Counted from the stretch's first letter, positions 22,737 through 33,954 are shown. The stretch is 64,000 bases of DNA from Isoetes taiwanensis (GCA_021234155.1 JAJEKV010000052.1:7115358-7179357), one strand, 5' to 3'. A program made the numbers and translations. The notes: a model not told the origin generated them from the letters alone.

Positions 22737-24147
22737 TCAAAAGATCCACACTGCCAAGGTCAGCCACCAAAAAAAAAATACGCTTGGCGTTAAAACCTTG
22801 AATGGAGTATTCCAAATTTTTAACCACCAAAGCACAAGGTGAAAGTTGACCACGAAAGCGGACGACAAATCCATCGCATTTGTCAATGGAATAGTGGATA
22901 AGTCCAACGCCTTCACTAACACCGTGTCGGAAATCACATCAAACTCACTACCGGGGTCAAAAAGAGCATGCACTTTTCGATCCCGGACGGTTCTTAAAAC
23001 GCAAAAAAGGCGACTATGTTCGGGATGGTCTAGTGTATAGGAATGACCTACAAAAGCCCCGTCTTTGTCCCGCTTTCTTTCTTGATTCGGTGGAACTTTA
23101 GATGAGCCCGGTTTTGAATCCCCTTTTTCTTTGGGGTGTACGGGACATTCAAAAAATTTATGGTCGGGACTAGAGCAAATAAAACACTTATGCTCACGAC
23201 GGAGGCGATTCTTAGAGCCATATAGGATTCTTTAGGCTCCCTCTCTTGCGAAGACTTATCCTCCTCGAGAACGCTTTTTGCACCGACCCTAAAGCGTAAA
23301 GAGTAGGAACATGATCTCCATTGTTCGCCCTTCACGATGATGCGGGTTTAACAAACTTGTGAGAATGACCCCTTTGGGAATCATATGGCATAGGTTTAAA
23401 CCCCTTTGTGCATTGATGGCCTGAGTTAATGAAAGACCCTCCTCTTCAACTTTTTCTGCTAGTTTGCAGAGGGCCCCAAAAGAAAGGTTTGCAGCTTGAA
23501 GATCCAACTTGGCTCGGATCCAACGATGGACACTGCCCATCAACCGGTCAGATTTCTACGCATCATTTTTGCCAAATTTGGAGACCTTTCTTCAAGACTC
23601 TTGCCGAAAAATCACGAGCGGACTCCTTGTCTTCTTTGGGTCAACTGGTTCCATTCTGCGAGCAAATCCCGCTCCCAATTATGACCCAGAAACCTTTCCT
23701 TAATGAGCGTCTCAAACTCTGCAAATGTTGTGATCGGAGTTTCCTTAGGTCGGTGCTTGAGTAGATCAAGCCACCAATCCTTAGCGACCCCTCCTAAATG
23801 GCGTCAAAGGCAAAATAAAGCCGAGTGTCATCATCATCCTTGGTCTTGGCGAAATATGAGTTGGATCCCGCAACCATGCAAAGAGTTCCCCGCATCATCG
23901 TGGCTGCCAAATAAGGTTTGAACTCAATTTTCACATTAGCGCCCGATCTTAATACTACCGACGCGTGGATGTCACGCATCATGTGGCAGCTTCAACTGCC
24001 GAACTTCGGCCCGAAGCGAGTCCATGTCCTGAAGCTCCTGTATGCGAGCTAAAGCAGCTTCCAACTTTTCGCTCAAAATCGCATTGTCGGTCTCCAACTC
24101 CATTACCCGATCCACTTCCGCAGCGGATTGGTCCATCACAACTTGAA
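22737..24147 (-). pseudogene. Gypsy gag and protease region (frameshifted)
   Basis: Early gag includes a coiled stretch near 24172-23972 (ALARIQELQDMDSLRAEV) and, near 23720, TTFAEFETLIKERFLG, typical of Retrotrans_gag. A zinc knuckle CFICSSPDHKFFEC (C-x2-C-x4-H-x4-C) sits near 23190. The aspartic protease follows at 22973 with HALFDPGSEFDVIS, where the usual D-T/S-G is D-P-G, a known variant in Ty3/gypsy. Stops and frame changes interrupt gag at several points. Confidence 0.75.
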
Positions 24148-24159
24148 GCTCTGATACCA
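24148..24159 (-). promoter_or_regulatory. Primer binding site for initiator-Met tRNA
   Basis: TGGTATCAGAGC on the minus strand, one base inside the 5' LTR. This is the standard plant retrotransposon primer site complementary to the 3' end of tRNA-iMet and marks where minus-strand DNA synthesis starts. Confidence 0.92.
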
Positions 24160-24160
24160 C

Positions 24161-24423
24161 TGAAATGCACAAATGACGTGCTAGCTATACTCGCCACCCA
24201 ACCACGAGCTCAGCACAGATACTGAATCCTGATGAGCTCTCCCCCGAGCCTCTTTATAGCTAGCAACCCTCCATGCATGCATGCAACCCCTCTAGGGATG
24301 CATGCAACCTCTTAGGGATGCATGCAAATGCATGCAATCCCTCTCTGGACGTCCACGTCCAGTGTCTATTGCATTAAATGCATGCAATCCCTCTCTGGAC
24401 GTCCACGTCCAGTGTCTATTGCA
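24161..24423 (-). repeat. 5' LTR of the gypsy element (263 bp, internal duplication)
   Basis: Same sequence as the 213-bp LTR, plus an extra tandem copy of a 50-bp block running from AAATGCATGCAATCC through GTGTCTATTGCA. Because the LTRs are identical at insertion, the duplication arose in this LTR afterwards or was lost from the other. Confidence 0.93.
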
Positions 24424-24428
24424 CAATA

Positions 24429-24890
24429 TTTGTGAATAGTTTCTCGCACGATCCTCAAATTGAGATGATTTTCCAAATGTGTAGAATCCGCGCCTCTGCT
24501 GACAGAGATACAGAGAGATGGAAGCCATGAGACTAATATCGGTTGAAAAGAGAATGATGGGCTAAATTTTCTATCAAATTGTGGCACTTCTGATTGGAAG
24601 AACTGATCAAATCCTAAGGTTCCAGATGATGGGCAATTGCCTCTTTCCTCTAGTCTGCCCTTCTTATCAATGTTACATTTGTCCACGATTGCCTTGCGGT
24701 CGCCTTTGTTCTGCCCAAGTTACTCTTTTGTTTGTGGCACCATGGAAGCTGGAAGCAATCGGATTCCTCATTATCCCGTTTTATGTGAGTGTATCTAATC
24801 TTTTGTGGCACCGTGGAAGCATGAGCATTGGATTCCCATTATCCCCTTTCATCGTGTGTGGATCTATTCTTAGGCTTGCGGCCTTAAGCA
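24429..24890. repeat. Dispersed/segmental repeat R, copy R3, right part
   Basis: Continues R3 after the gypsy element. Matches R1 about 10600-11000 (TTTCTCGCACGATCCTCAAA, then the GATTGCCTTGCGGTC stretch). It diverges from R1 after about 24810. Confidence 0.7.
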
Positions 24891-25554
24891 AGCAATTTCT
24901 TTGAGGCCGGAATGGGGAATGCCTTCTGCATGAGCAGTTTGCTTGCTATTTTCTTTTCCTTTTTTCTTTTTTCCGTTTTTTTCCCTTGGTTGGTTTATTC
25001 TCAAGTAATAAGATGCTCTCCCTTTATCGCTATTCCTTCTCTTCGTCTGCGGTTTAGCTTCCACATTGTTTTCCCGCTGCTGTGAATTCATTGCTTAAAG
25101 GTAGCTAGCTAGAGTCTTTGGCATTTCGATTCGACTAGTCGCATGGACTCGATATGTGCATGAAATTCCAAGCAAATTAAAGTATTTAGAATTGTAGTAG
25201 ACCTCTTGTTGAAATTCTTCGCCTCCCTAGAAATGACTACTTTCTTCCTTCCATGCATAATATCTTAGATCAATGGATAATAATAAGATGAACAAGGGTT
25301 AAGGCATTTCTTTTGTATTGATTGCAATCTACCTGGCAGATTTCAGGATAGCTTTTGCCTTCTTCCACATAAGCTGCTGTTAATCAGGAGGTTCCTTTTT
25401 TTAATCTCGCTGCAAACGAGCTGCGGTTCAATGATATACAAATTCTAAATCTTTGAAGACAAAACTCTAGGGGCAATGATAATACAAACCCTGGTTTTCT
25501 GACCTTATTTCACAACCACCAGAACTGGCCAACTACAAAATTTGGCCATGCTGA
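24891..25554. other. Intergenic, probable 3' flank of the DnaJ-type gene
   Basis: AT-rich with a T-rich tract near 24950-24985. Nothing coding was recognised; the 3' UTR of the minus-strand gene at 25555-30255 probably lies in its right part. Confidence 0.5.
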
Positions 25555-28500
25555 TCAATTTCCTCTAGTTCTACTTAGAGCAGCCTCTCTTTCAGCTGCC
25601 TGTCTAGCCATCTTTTCAGCCCTCGCTTGCCTCTCTTTCTTCTTTCTTTCGTCCTCCACTTGTTTCTTACTCTTCTGTAAATGCACCATTATACCTACTT
25701 AGAACAAACTGGAAAAAAATTAACAGTAATGTAACCTGCGGTCTAATAAACACCTCAGGAGGGACTTTGGCTTTGGTTGTTGGTGCCTCCTTTGCAACAG
25801 TCGGTACCTCGCTCTTCACAGTTTTCTTAGTCTCTTGAAAAGATGGTCTGCTTCCTTTCCCTTCAGCAGCCTTTACTTCAGACTCTTTACTTAATACAAA
25901 CTGTTCGATCTTTTGTTTCATTGTCTCCTCAACCTGCAACGGACAGTTAAGAAAAAATTGATGCGCATACTATAGTATAATTTGAACATCTAAAACCTTT
26001 TGTCTCCGCCAATGCTCCTCCCATGCAGAATCTAATGTTCCATCAATATAACGCTTTTGAGCTCCAAGTAAAACATCCCTCTCATATCTTCTTTTAGGAT
26101 CTTTTAGTTCATCTTCAGTCCAGTCTGATTCCTCTAGGCGAGCTTCAATTTTGCCCTTTAAAACAAGACCAACAATGAACATGTTACCAAAAAAGAAACT
26201 TATATTAGAAACCAAAAACAAAAAGCTTCACCGTCAAACATGGTGCTAGTTTGACTGGGGAAGAGCATGCTCACCCATAGACTCTTAATATTATTTGGAT
26301 ATGGTATCATCGTTATGACAGCTGTATAAGAGCACCTTTTGCTTATAACGATCTGCAACAGCTTGTATTTATTTGTTCATTTGTGATAAGTTGATGAAAC
26401 GAGAGGAAGCCTAATTTGATTCAAGATTTTACTTCTATGGAGTTAATGTGTTTCTTGTGAGGTCCTCCCATTTTAGTATTTTTTGAATCATTCATTTGCA
26501 TGTCTCGTCGCAGTATTTCAGAATATAGAAAACTAGGTTAAATGATAACCATCTAGGCTTGGCATGCTAGAAATCAACACGACGTTTTTTGCGGGTCTGG
26601 AGCAGGATGGAAATTTGATTCCACCGTTTTATTTATTCCCCCTCTTCTTGTCCTCTTTAAGGAACCAAGACCTTTATTTAGCGATAAAATTCTGTGACTA
26701 AATAAGCAACATTGAAGGATGAGCATTGATTGAGCAGCTAATGTAAGCCATTTTATCATAGAACTTAAGGTTGGCCAATGATATCAATCTCATGATGGGA
26801 TCATAGACAAACATAAGAAAACTATTTATATCCACACTCGTGCAAGGGGCCAAGTAAAGTTATCGATGAACTGCATATCTGAAAGAGTTGCAACTGAAAC
26901 ATGATGGCACTGTAGCTTACCCCCCAATCAGACGGTCTCGGTGGCACTCTCAACTGATTAACCTCCTCTTCTATGGCCTTCTTAGCTTTATAATATGGTA
27001 TATTTTTCACAATGACTGGATCCTGAAGTGCTGCAACTGGGTTTGAAGATGCTAATACCTGTTAGGAAACCCTAGAGCACATTAGATGCTTCTTCATTCA
27101 ACAAAAACAATGCAAACAAAAAACCAACCTCCTGAAGTACTTCCCATCCAGGTTCCCTGTCTGCAATGGCTTCCCTTGTCAAATTGTAGCTCTTCCAGTC
27201 CTTGAGCCAAAATCATATTGTTAGTGCTACGATCATTTTGTAAAAAGTTATCGCAAATTTCATGAGGAAAATGCTTTACAGTGCAACCAATTTCAAAGTA
27301 GTTTCTTGTGGAATTGGTTGAACACACTAGAAGCTTGTCAAACTATAAGAGGAAAAATCTCGATCAGTGATTCAAAATTGAAGGATGAAATTGGCGCCAA
27401 AAAAGTAAGTCCTTTTTTATTGACACATCCACTCTCCGTGCCATAGTTTCATTATCTATGTACAGAACAGAACTCGGTCACCTTCCTAAGGTTCGGTGTT
27501 GGCTTTAGGATGCATTATTCCTATTTCTCTCTAACATTCTAGTTTTAGTCGTCACCACATTCACACAAACAAACCTTGTAATCCCACAATATCTGCCGCC
27601 GAACATCATCATCGTATTGAAATCCACCCTGAAGTTCAGGCTGAGCAATAAGAAGAAATGCAGCCATATTTGGGTCTTCCAGCTCTTTCATATATTCCTG
27701 CACATGAGCATTGACTAAATAAGTACCATCTACTGCATGCAGAGGAAAAAGGCCAAATTTCGTTAATCCAACCATACCTCAGGAACTTCAAGTTTCTTGT
27801 AGATATTTATTGGTTTCGTTGGCGCATCAATGAGCTGCATTAATAAAGCATCTACAATACGTTAAACAGCATGAAGGATGTATAAATCGAAAAGAGAAAC
27901 CGTCTTCCAAATTTTACTCTGCATGGGAACAATAGCATCAGAGAGCTGCACATAACATCAATTTGTTGCTCCAAAGTTTATCAGAAAATGTCATACGTCC
28001 TCCTTACACTCATCAAATGACAATGACAACATTTTTCCAGCAAGTAATCAAGTGATACTGTAGGTGTCATTTCTGCACGTTGACATTATAATTTACTGCT
28101 TAGGAGTACAACTATTATATCATGGCAATGTTGATGTTCCCTTCAATCAACTTTAGAATGGGCAATGCTCGGTAAACATCACCTAATCTAATGTCACCAC
28201 CGTCGTGTCCGAATGATAGGCCAAAATCCGAAGAAACATTGCCCATTATTGTGTTTATCCACTTAAGAAAAAATAGAAAGACCTTTTAATCTGTTGTCAT
28301 TATTCGGCACAATGCAGGGCCTTCTAACTCAGTGATATAGCACTTGGCTTGCAAGTTCATCATGAATTCGCAACATGAAGCACGTACTCCAAGCATTTCA
28401 GAAATACAATTTCACTTTGAGAAAAAGTTTATAATCTGCTTTCTCTAACCAAATTGCCAGCACCTGCAAGAACTAGTTCACAGATGCTTTTCCAGATATA

Positions 28501-30255
28501 GTTCATCATTAAGTTTCTGGCACACTCTCCACCCCTAGTAACCCTTCAAATGCTGTACAGGGTTTGATCTCATAGTGACAAAACTTTTCCTTAACTTCTG
28601 CAAGATAATCTACAAGATAATCTACTAACTGTACCATGGGACCAAATAATGTTGAATGGATGCAACTACTTTTTGTTGCCACGATTTCTTGGGGTCATGT
28701 TTGAAAATGTCGAAAATTTTTCAGACCATGCAAGTCAACTCAATCGAAAGATCAACTCTTTGCGCTATTGTATCAGTAATTCAGGTCATGCAAGATCTTC
28801 TGTTGGAAATAAAGAAATGGAGTGTCTTCATCAAAAAGTTAACAAATCATCGGATTTGTAACACCTAGTGACAACAATTCAAGGCATTTTAAAAGCTCAT
28901 GTTTTACATTAACTTAAAAAAACAGTGGCAGTGCTTGAGCCTCTTAAAAAGTTATCCTAAACATAACAGTATTTTGTTAAACAAGTTTTTTATTAGTTTA
29001 GCACGTCGATAACATATAGCTTTGTTAGCTGTATAATATATATCTGCTTCCAAGGTTCATGATCCTACACCGCTTTGCATGGAATAACGCATTTATAAGA
29101 TTATAGGTTACATATTAAAGGTGCATACCTCATCAGCATTGATGACAAGCTTCCGGGAAAACTGACTGCATTCTGTACATTTCATTACGCCCTGGAATTG
29201 ACAAAAGCAATATTGGATCACTTCATAAAAGGAAGAAAGATGCTCTCATAAAAGAGAAAGATGCCATCATACAAGACAGGCACAAATACATGAGCACAAA
29301 TAACTCGACAAGAACTTGAAGAGCAATTTGAGGATTTAAATATTTATATCGAATTATATAGTTTAATGCTCGATATAATTACTTTACTCCTGATAGCTCA
29401 GCCCACATACTCACTCCAAATCCTTTTAAAGCTTATTTCTATGTTGTCAATTTGCACAAATTTCCTAGTAGTTTCAATAAAGCCCAGAGTTCCAAGTTCG
29501 AAGGGACAAGTCAGAACAAGCACCTTTTATACGTACTTACCGTTCCATTGCAGGTGGGACAGGTTTTAATTGGAAGAGGTAAGCCCATGTCAAAAGACAT
29601 GGGAATAAGAGCAAGATCTGCCCGACCTTCCTTTACAGCTCGTGCTAAACTCTCAGCACTGGGCTTTTCGTCACTGAAGAACAGGTAACATTAGAAACAT
29701 AATGCAAAATAATATAATATACTGAAGCCATGTTTACCGTTCTAAGCCTGCGTTTTTTATGAAGTACTGTACTTTCCCCCTGCCTCCACACCTTCTGCAG
29801 CGTAGTGCTTCCCATCCATTGCAAGTATAGCATTCTCTGCAGACACAAGACAGTACATTGCTCTGAATTTGCCTTTGTCTTTCAATGGACCACTATAAGT
29901 GAATACTGGGAATCTCAAATGCCCAACCAGGGAATAGATTGATGATTTACAAACCTTTTCTCAAAAAATTTGCTCATAAAATCTAATGTCAAAGATGAAG
30001 TTCCTGCAGCCAAACAAACCTGAAACCAGCTGAACGTCAATTCCATTAACGAACAAATAATGGAACAATGCCTAAAATGTTTTGAGATTCACGTACCACC
30101 ATGGGGATAGATGCAGCCTTGGCGATAAGCTTGGGAACTCCGAGACCAGACTGGAAAAGATTTTTGACATCGTATGCAATATCAGATGCTGCAGTGGAGA
30201 AGGCCTCGCCTATCTCCTTGGCGTTATCCGCCACAATCTTGGCGACGGCCTTCAT
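25555..30255 (-). CDS. Protein with split DnaJ-type zinc finger, 476 aa, 13 exons
   Basis: Exons (minus): 30255-30097, 30019-29955, 29836-29738, 29673-29541, 29191-29129, 27945-27901, 27834-27778, 27697-27575, 27200-27129, 27058-26921, 26155-25997, 25933-25736, 25674-25555. All junctions have GT/AG borders and the frame closes at 477 codons. An in-frame TGA lies just upstream of the ATG. Residues 77-160 hold four CxxC motifs: CYTC and CRRCGGRG (77-91), then CPTCNGTG and CTEC (146-160). These resemble the DnaJ cysteine-rich domain but are split by about 54 residues, and there is no J domain. A hydrophobic patch is near residues 42-60; the last 110 residues are Lys/Glu-rich. Known J-less DnaJ zinc-finger proteins of plants are often plastid chaperone-like factors. 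No clear transit peptide is visible here. I do not recognise the family name. An exon in the 1.2-kb intron 5 could have been missed. Confidence 0.85.
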
Positions 30256-30476
30256 GCTAGTGCAACCTCATGGGTTTAAGGATTCATCTGCCCATAAACC
30301 TCCTTCTCCTTATCCTACTCTGGACATTGAAACAAGCCTTTAAAAACGTTTTCGCATAAACCAATACAGTTACATGACAAAACGAAGCGCATTTCAGTAA
30401 ACATCGTAAAATATTTTATTGTTGAATGAAATAATAGTAGCTGTTTTTGGGTGTATGTTGCATTTAGGAAGGAGTA

Positions 30477-30525
30477 ATTTTCGCCAGCAGGAAATTTCTC
30501 GCCGAAATTTCCACCTGGCGAAAAT
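30477..30525. repeat. 49-bp near-perfect nested palindrome
   Basis: Outer arms ATTTTCGCCAG and CTGGCGAAAAT pair perfectly (11 bp). After a 2-bp mismatch, inner arms GGAAATTTC and GAAATTTCC pair (9 bp) around the loop TCGCC. It sits just outside the TIR-like pair at 30532 and 31536, about 220 bp upstream of the start of the DnaJ-type gene. Confidence 0.9.
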
Positions 30526-30531
30526 TCTCCG

Positions 30532-31536
30532 ACGAAATTTTAGGGAGCTTGAAATTTTTTTCCCTTCTGCGCCCGGAGGATCTATGGCGCCAGAGTCCTC
30601 GCGGGCCGATTCTTGCTAGTTTTTGGTAGATTTTTGTTGCTAGGGTGTAGATCTTTGTTCTGGAAGGTGAGCGCCTGGCCGTCGCCATGATTTTGCTCGA
30701 CATTTTTGAAGATTTTCATGATTTTTAGCATTCTGAAGCATTTTGGCGACTTTCTGGCGACTTCTGAAGCATTCGATCTTTCTTGGCGAGTTTCTTGGCG
30801 ACCTCTGAAATTTTAAGTGCTTCTTGGCGAGTTTGTGGCGAATTCTGAAGCATTTTGGCGACTTTTTGGCGACTTTTTGGCGACTTCTGAAGCATTTTGG
30901 CGAGTTTGCTGCTGTAAGAAAGTTTGTTTTTGTGTTTTTGTGTAATTTATGTTGTAATATTTTGTTCTTACTCTGTTTTTGTTGCAGATCTGCAAAGTAT
31001 CAAGAAAGGAGTCGATCTTGAGGTTTGGATCTTGAGGTTTGGCTGCCAGGAGGTCCTTTTTAGTGATTTTGTTTGTATTTTTTAGCATGGCTGTGTCTAT
31101 GAGTAGCTTGGAGCCCTCGTTTGCCCTTAATATCACACAGGAGCTACATGCAAGTGCTATATCAGTTGATTTTTTGGGGGATAGTGGCAAGAACATTGCT
31201 GCAGAGGTGCATGCAGATGCACGAGTAGATCAGTGGAGCTTTGAAACTTGTTTTTGAACTTTGATCAGTGGAGCTTTGATCACAGTTTTATGAGAAACTT
31301 TGTATTTGAAACTGATATGAAATTGGATCAGTGGAACTTGTTTTTGAAACTTTGTATGTTTTTGCTGTTGTAATGATAACTGAAATTTGGAACTGAAATT
31401 TGTAACTGAAATGATAAGAAATTGTAACTTGAAAACAACAGCCAATGACCTTGAAACAACAGGCAATGACCTTGAAATTTCGCCTTGAAAAATCAAGGTG
31501 ATTTAGGCTATAATTTCAAGGTCCCTAAAATTTCGT
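30532..31536. mobile_element. Possible TIR DNA element, about 1.0 kb
   Basis: A 25-bp inverted repeat with one mismatch bounds it: ACGAAATTTTAGGGAGCTTG at the left, complement at 31512-31536. The interior includes GGCGA-rich repeats and a small ORF at 31039-31257 (MAARRSFLVILFVFFSMAVS), but no transposase is recognised. No target duplication was identified, so the ends could lie further out, possibly including the palindrome at 30477. Confidence 0.45.
30742..30906 (+). repeat. Irregular TTTTGGCGAC tandem repeats
   Basis: At least ten occurrences of TGGCGA(C/G) spaced about 10-25 bp apart, with CTTCTGAAGCATT recurring between them. This looks like a degenerate short tandem array. Confidence 0.8.
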
Positions 31537-31949
31537 AGAAAGAAACACTAAAGATTAGGTAGGTCGAAACATTCAAGAGTATGCAAATAGTGCTGCAATG
31601 TACTTGCAGTATTAGGCTGTGATATTGCAATTGCATTGTAGCATTAAACCATCGAAACAAAGGTGTGTGTTGAACAATACAGCATTAATTGTCCCATTCC
31701 TTCTTCAATCAACTACGTGGTGTGTTGGAAAAATGCTAGATCATATCCTCCAACACAATAAGAGTCAAGATAGTTGATCAACATTAGGTTCCTTTCAAAG
31801 CAAGGTTACCTTGCATTTAACTGAATCTAGCATGCACGTAATTGTAGAAAAGTCTCTTATGATACCTTTGCATAGACACGGTTTATTTATGAAGCTTCAT
31901 TAGGCCAACATTAACGTAACACGGCTAACACTACTAAAGCCTAGCTATG

Positions 31950-32103
31950 TAGCCTCATGGCACATCAAAAAGTTATGATACTTTAAAGCTAGGCGACATA
32001 AGAACAATTGTACATACTAAACACTAGCAATGTTGGCTCATGGCACATGAAAAGTTATAACACTTCAAAGCTAGACAATATAAGAACAACCATTTTTACT
32101 GTA
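31950..32103. repeat. Diverged direct duplication, about 84-bp period
   Basis: The two halves share TCATGGCACAT, AAAAGTTAT, TTCAAAGCTAG (TTTAAAGCTAG in the first) and ATAAGAACAA in order. The neighbouring sequence 31540-31950 has no recognised feature. Confidence 0.75.
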
Positions 32104-32263
32104 TGACATCCTTAGAAAGATGTCAATGATGCAAATTTCCTGAGGTCCAGCAAGAACTAAAGTAAAGAATAAGCAAGCACCCGAGTCCTTATCTCTACTA
32201 TTTCTCTTCTCATTCCTCTGTAGCTAAGTATTGTAAGTATTGCAAATACAACCGTACCTATGC

Positions 32264-32347
32264 ACGGCAACGCCGGCCACCCGTTACTAGTTCATATTCA
32301 AATCAATTCTGATTGGAACTAGTAACGGGTGCCCGGCATTGCCGGGT
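32264..32347. mobile_element. Two Helitron-like 3' ends facing each other
   Basis: Plus strand: a GC-rich hairpin (CGGC-AAC-GCCG) then CACCCGTTACTAG ending at 32290, followed by T. Minus strand: hairpin CCCGGCA-A-TGCCGGG (32347-32333), then CACCCGTTACTAG ending at 32319, followed by T. A hairpin shortly before a terminal CTAG with a T at the junction is the established form of Helitron 3' ends. Only 28 bp lie between the tails. The matching 5' ends were not found. A simple foldback element is the alternative. Confidence 0.5.
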
Positions 32348-32410
32348 ATAAATACATTCTGTAACACCTTGCAAAGTTTGAAAGATGGTCGACATTCGAA
32401 ATTTTGAAAG

Positions 32411-32449
32411 CTGTATGAATATGAATATGGATATGGATATGGATATGGA
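32411..32449 (+). repeat. (GGATAT)n short tandem repeat
   Basis: Repeats of ATGAATATGAATATGGATAT, then GGATAT units. Simple sequence. Confidence 0.85.
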
Positions 32450-32569
32450 TTAGCGCAAACATAGTGTTTTCTATGTCATGATCATTTGCAGCTATGTTTT
32501 GAATATGTAGTTTACAGGGGATGAAGTTACAATGGTGGAAATTAACATCAAATATCTATGGAGTATTAT

Positions 32570-33954
32570 GGGCTATTTGTTTTTTTTTTTTTTTTTTTTT
32601 TTTGAAGGCAAGAGTCTGTATTATATTCGAATGATAAAACATTTATATACATACAGTTGAGTATGGAACTGCTACCACTTCTCTAATCCATGAATAGCAG
32701 TCCATACTCTGAGCCTAGTACTCTTAGAACCCCTCTCAACTTCTTCTCCATAGGATACTACAGGAGAAGAGGACTAAGTTCCTAGACTCTAGTGATGCAA
32801 CAAGGGCCAGCTACTGGACAAGAGCTACCCGGCCTCTTCTCCAGGCAGATACTATGGGAGCACAGCTCTTGTCTTTCCCTGTGCCCCACTTGCATCACAG
32901 CTTCAAAAAGTTTGGCCCTAAGATAAACAGAAGAAACCAGACTTGAGTTAGAGAGCCATAAAGAACGAGACAGCCAAGTGCGCTGATCTGCCACCAAGCA
33001 AGAATTAAGGATCCTCTGTATGCTCCTCCGCCCGAATGTAGTGATGGCCAAGCCAGATGCTGTAGCAATACTATAGGGAGTGCCCCGGTGTGCGCAGCAC
33101 TCAACCTTCTTCTCACCAAGCAGACCAGCAGGGGCACCACCGCTAGAATCCTGAATCATGCTAAGCCCATCTGCATCTAGCTCTGCAGGCCTTGTCTTCC
33201 TGCAAAACCAAGAATGAAGCATTTCTAGGGTCTCCCGCCCACTAGAAGCCCATGGCTCTCAAACTGCCCCGTACATCATGACTACCAGTACACAAGCCAC
33301 CCCTTGCTGGGAAAGGGGAGCGCAGGCCCTGCTACATGTTAAGCAAACTACCACAAAATCATTTAAATAATTGCAGACGGATTACAAGGAGTTGCTCTAC
33401 TCAATAGATCTTATTCCTGCCAACTCCTGGCAACTGCTCAAAGAAGGTTTACAGCCTAGTACTAATAATGAAAGCAGCGTCTTCTTCTTCCTTACCATAG
33501 TACTATAGAAGAGCATCACTTCTTTCCAGCCTGCCTCTTGCCCAGCCTTAAAGATCCCTTCCGAAAAATGTTCTAGCAGAGGTTTATGTACTAGCAGTGC
33601 TCTCCTTCTTCCTTTGGCGGTGAATACTATAGCCCTGCTTACACTGTTTTCCTGAAAACTGTATGACCTTCTCCCAGCCGGCATACTAGAAGAGACCAAG
33701 AAAAGATATATCCTAAATAGAGCTCCTCCCCATAACCTTGACCACTAACCTGAGGCACAGCTCCCCTGACCGGAAATCTTGTGGAAGATGCTGAAGTATG
33801 CAGCAGAAAACCAGGTATGCCGTCCTTGCCAAGCAACACAGAAGCCCCTGGAGTTAGAAGCTGAAAGATAAGGAAGGAAGGCTTTCCTGATTAGTAGCAC
33901 AAGAGGGAACAAAAGAGTGGGAAAACCCAGCTGCATAGAATTGGGGCTATTTGT
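32570..33954 (-). mobile_element. Poly(A)-tailed retroinsertion, 1363 bp, with target duplication
   Basis: Flanked by an 11-bp direct repeat GGGCTATTTGT (32570-32580, 33944-33954). On the minus strand it ends in 23 A residues, preceded by GACTCTTGCCTTC. The interior has distinctly higher GC than its surroundings. Its longest frames are short (146 codons at 33222-32782, 100 at 33699-33397) and match no family I know. The layout fits target-primed reverse transcription by an L1. The source may be a processed transcript, a non-autonomous element, or organelle-derived RNA (the composition resembles plant mitochondrial spacers); I cannot tell which. Confidence 0.75.

Larger units (their letters stand above)
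19369..24423 (-). mobile_element. Complete Ty3/gypsy chromovirus retrotransposon
   Basis: A 5055-bp element, minus strand, in repeat R3. The 5-bp target duplication CAATA flanks it (19364-19368 and 24424-24428), and the uninterrupted site is visible in R1 and R2 as TTCAATATTTGTGA. LTRs start TG and end CA on the coding strand. Next to the 5' LTR is the tRNA-iMet primer site TGGTATCAGAGC; next to the 3' LTR is the purine tract AAGGGGGAGGGAA. Order: gag with zinc knuckle, protease, RT, RNase H, integrase, chromodomain. Frameshifts in pol and gag make this copy non-autonomous. The chromodomain after integrase places it among chromoviruses; the short LTRs would suit several subclades. Confidence 0.93.

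Noticed and set aside
32782..33222. 146-codon ORF as a host gene
   Set aside because: It lies wholly inside the poly(A)-tailed insertion, matches no family, and overlaps other short frames.
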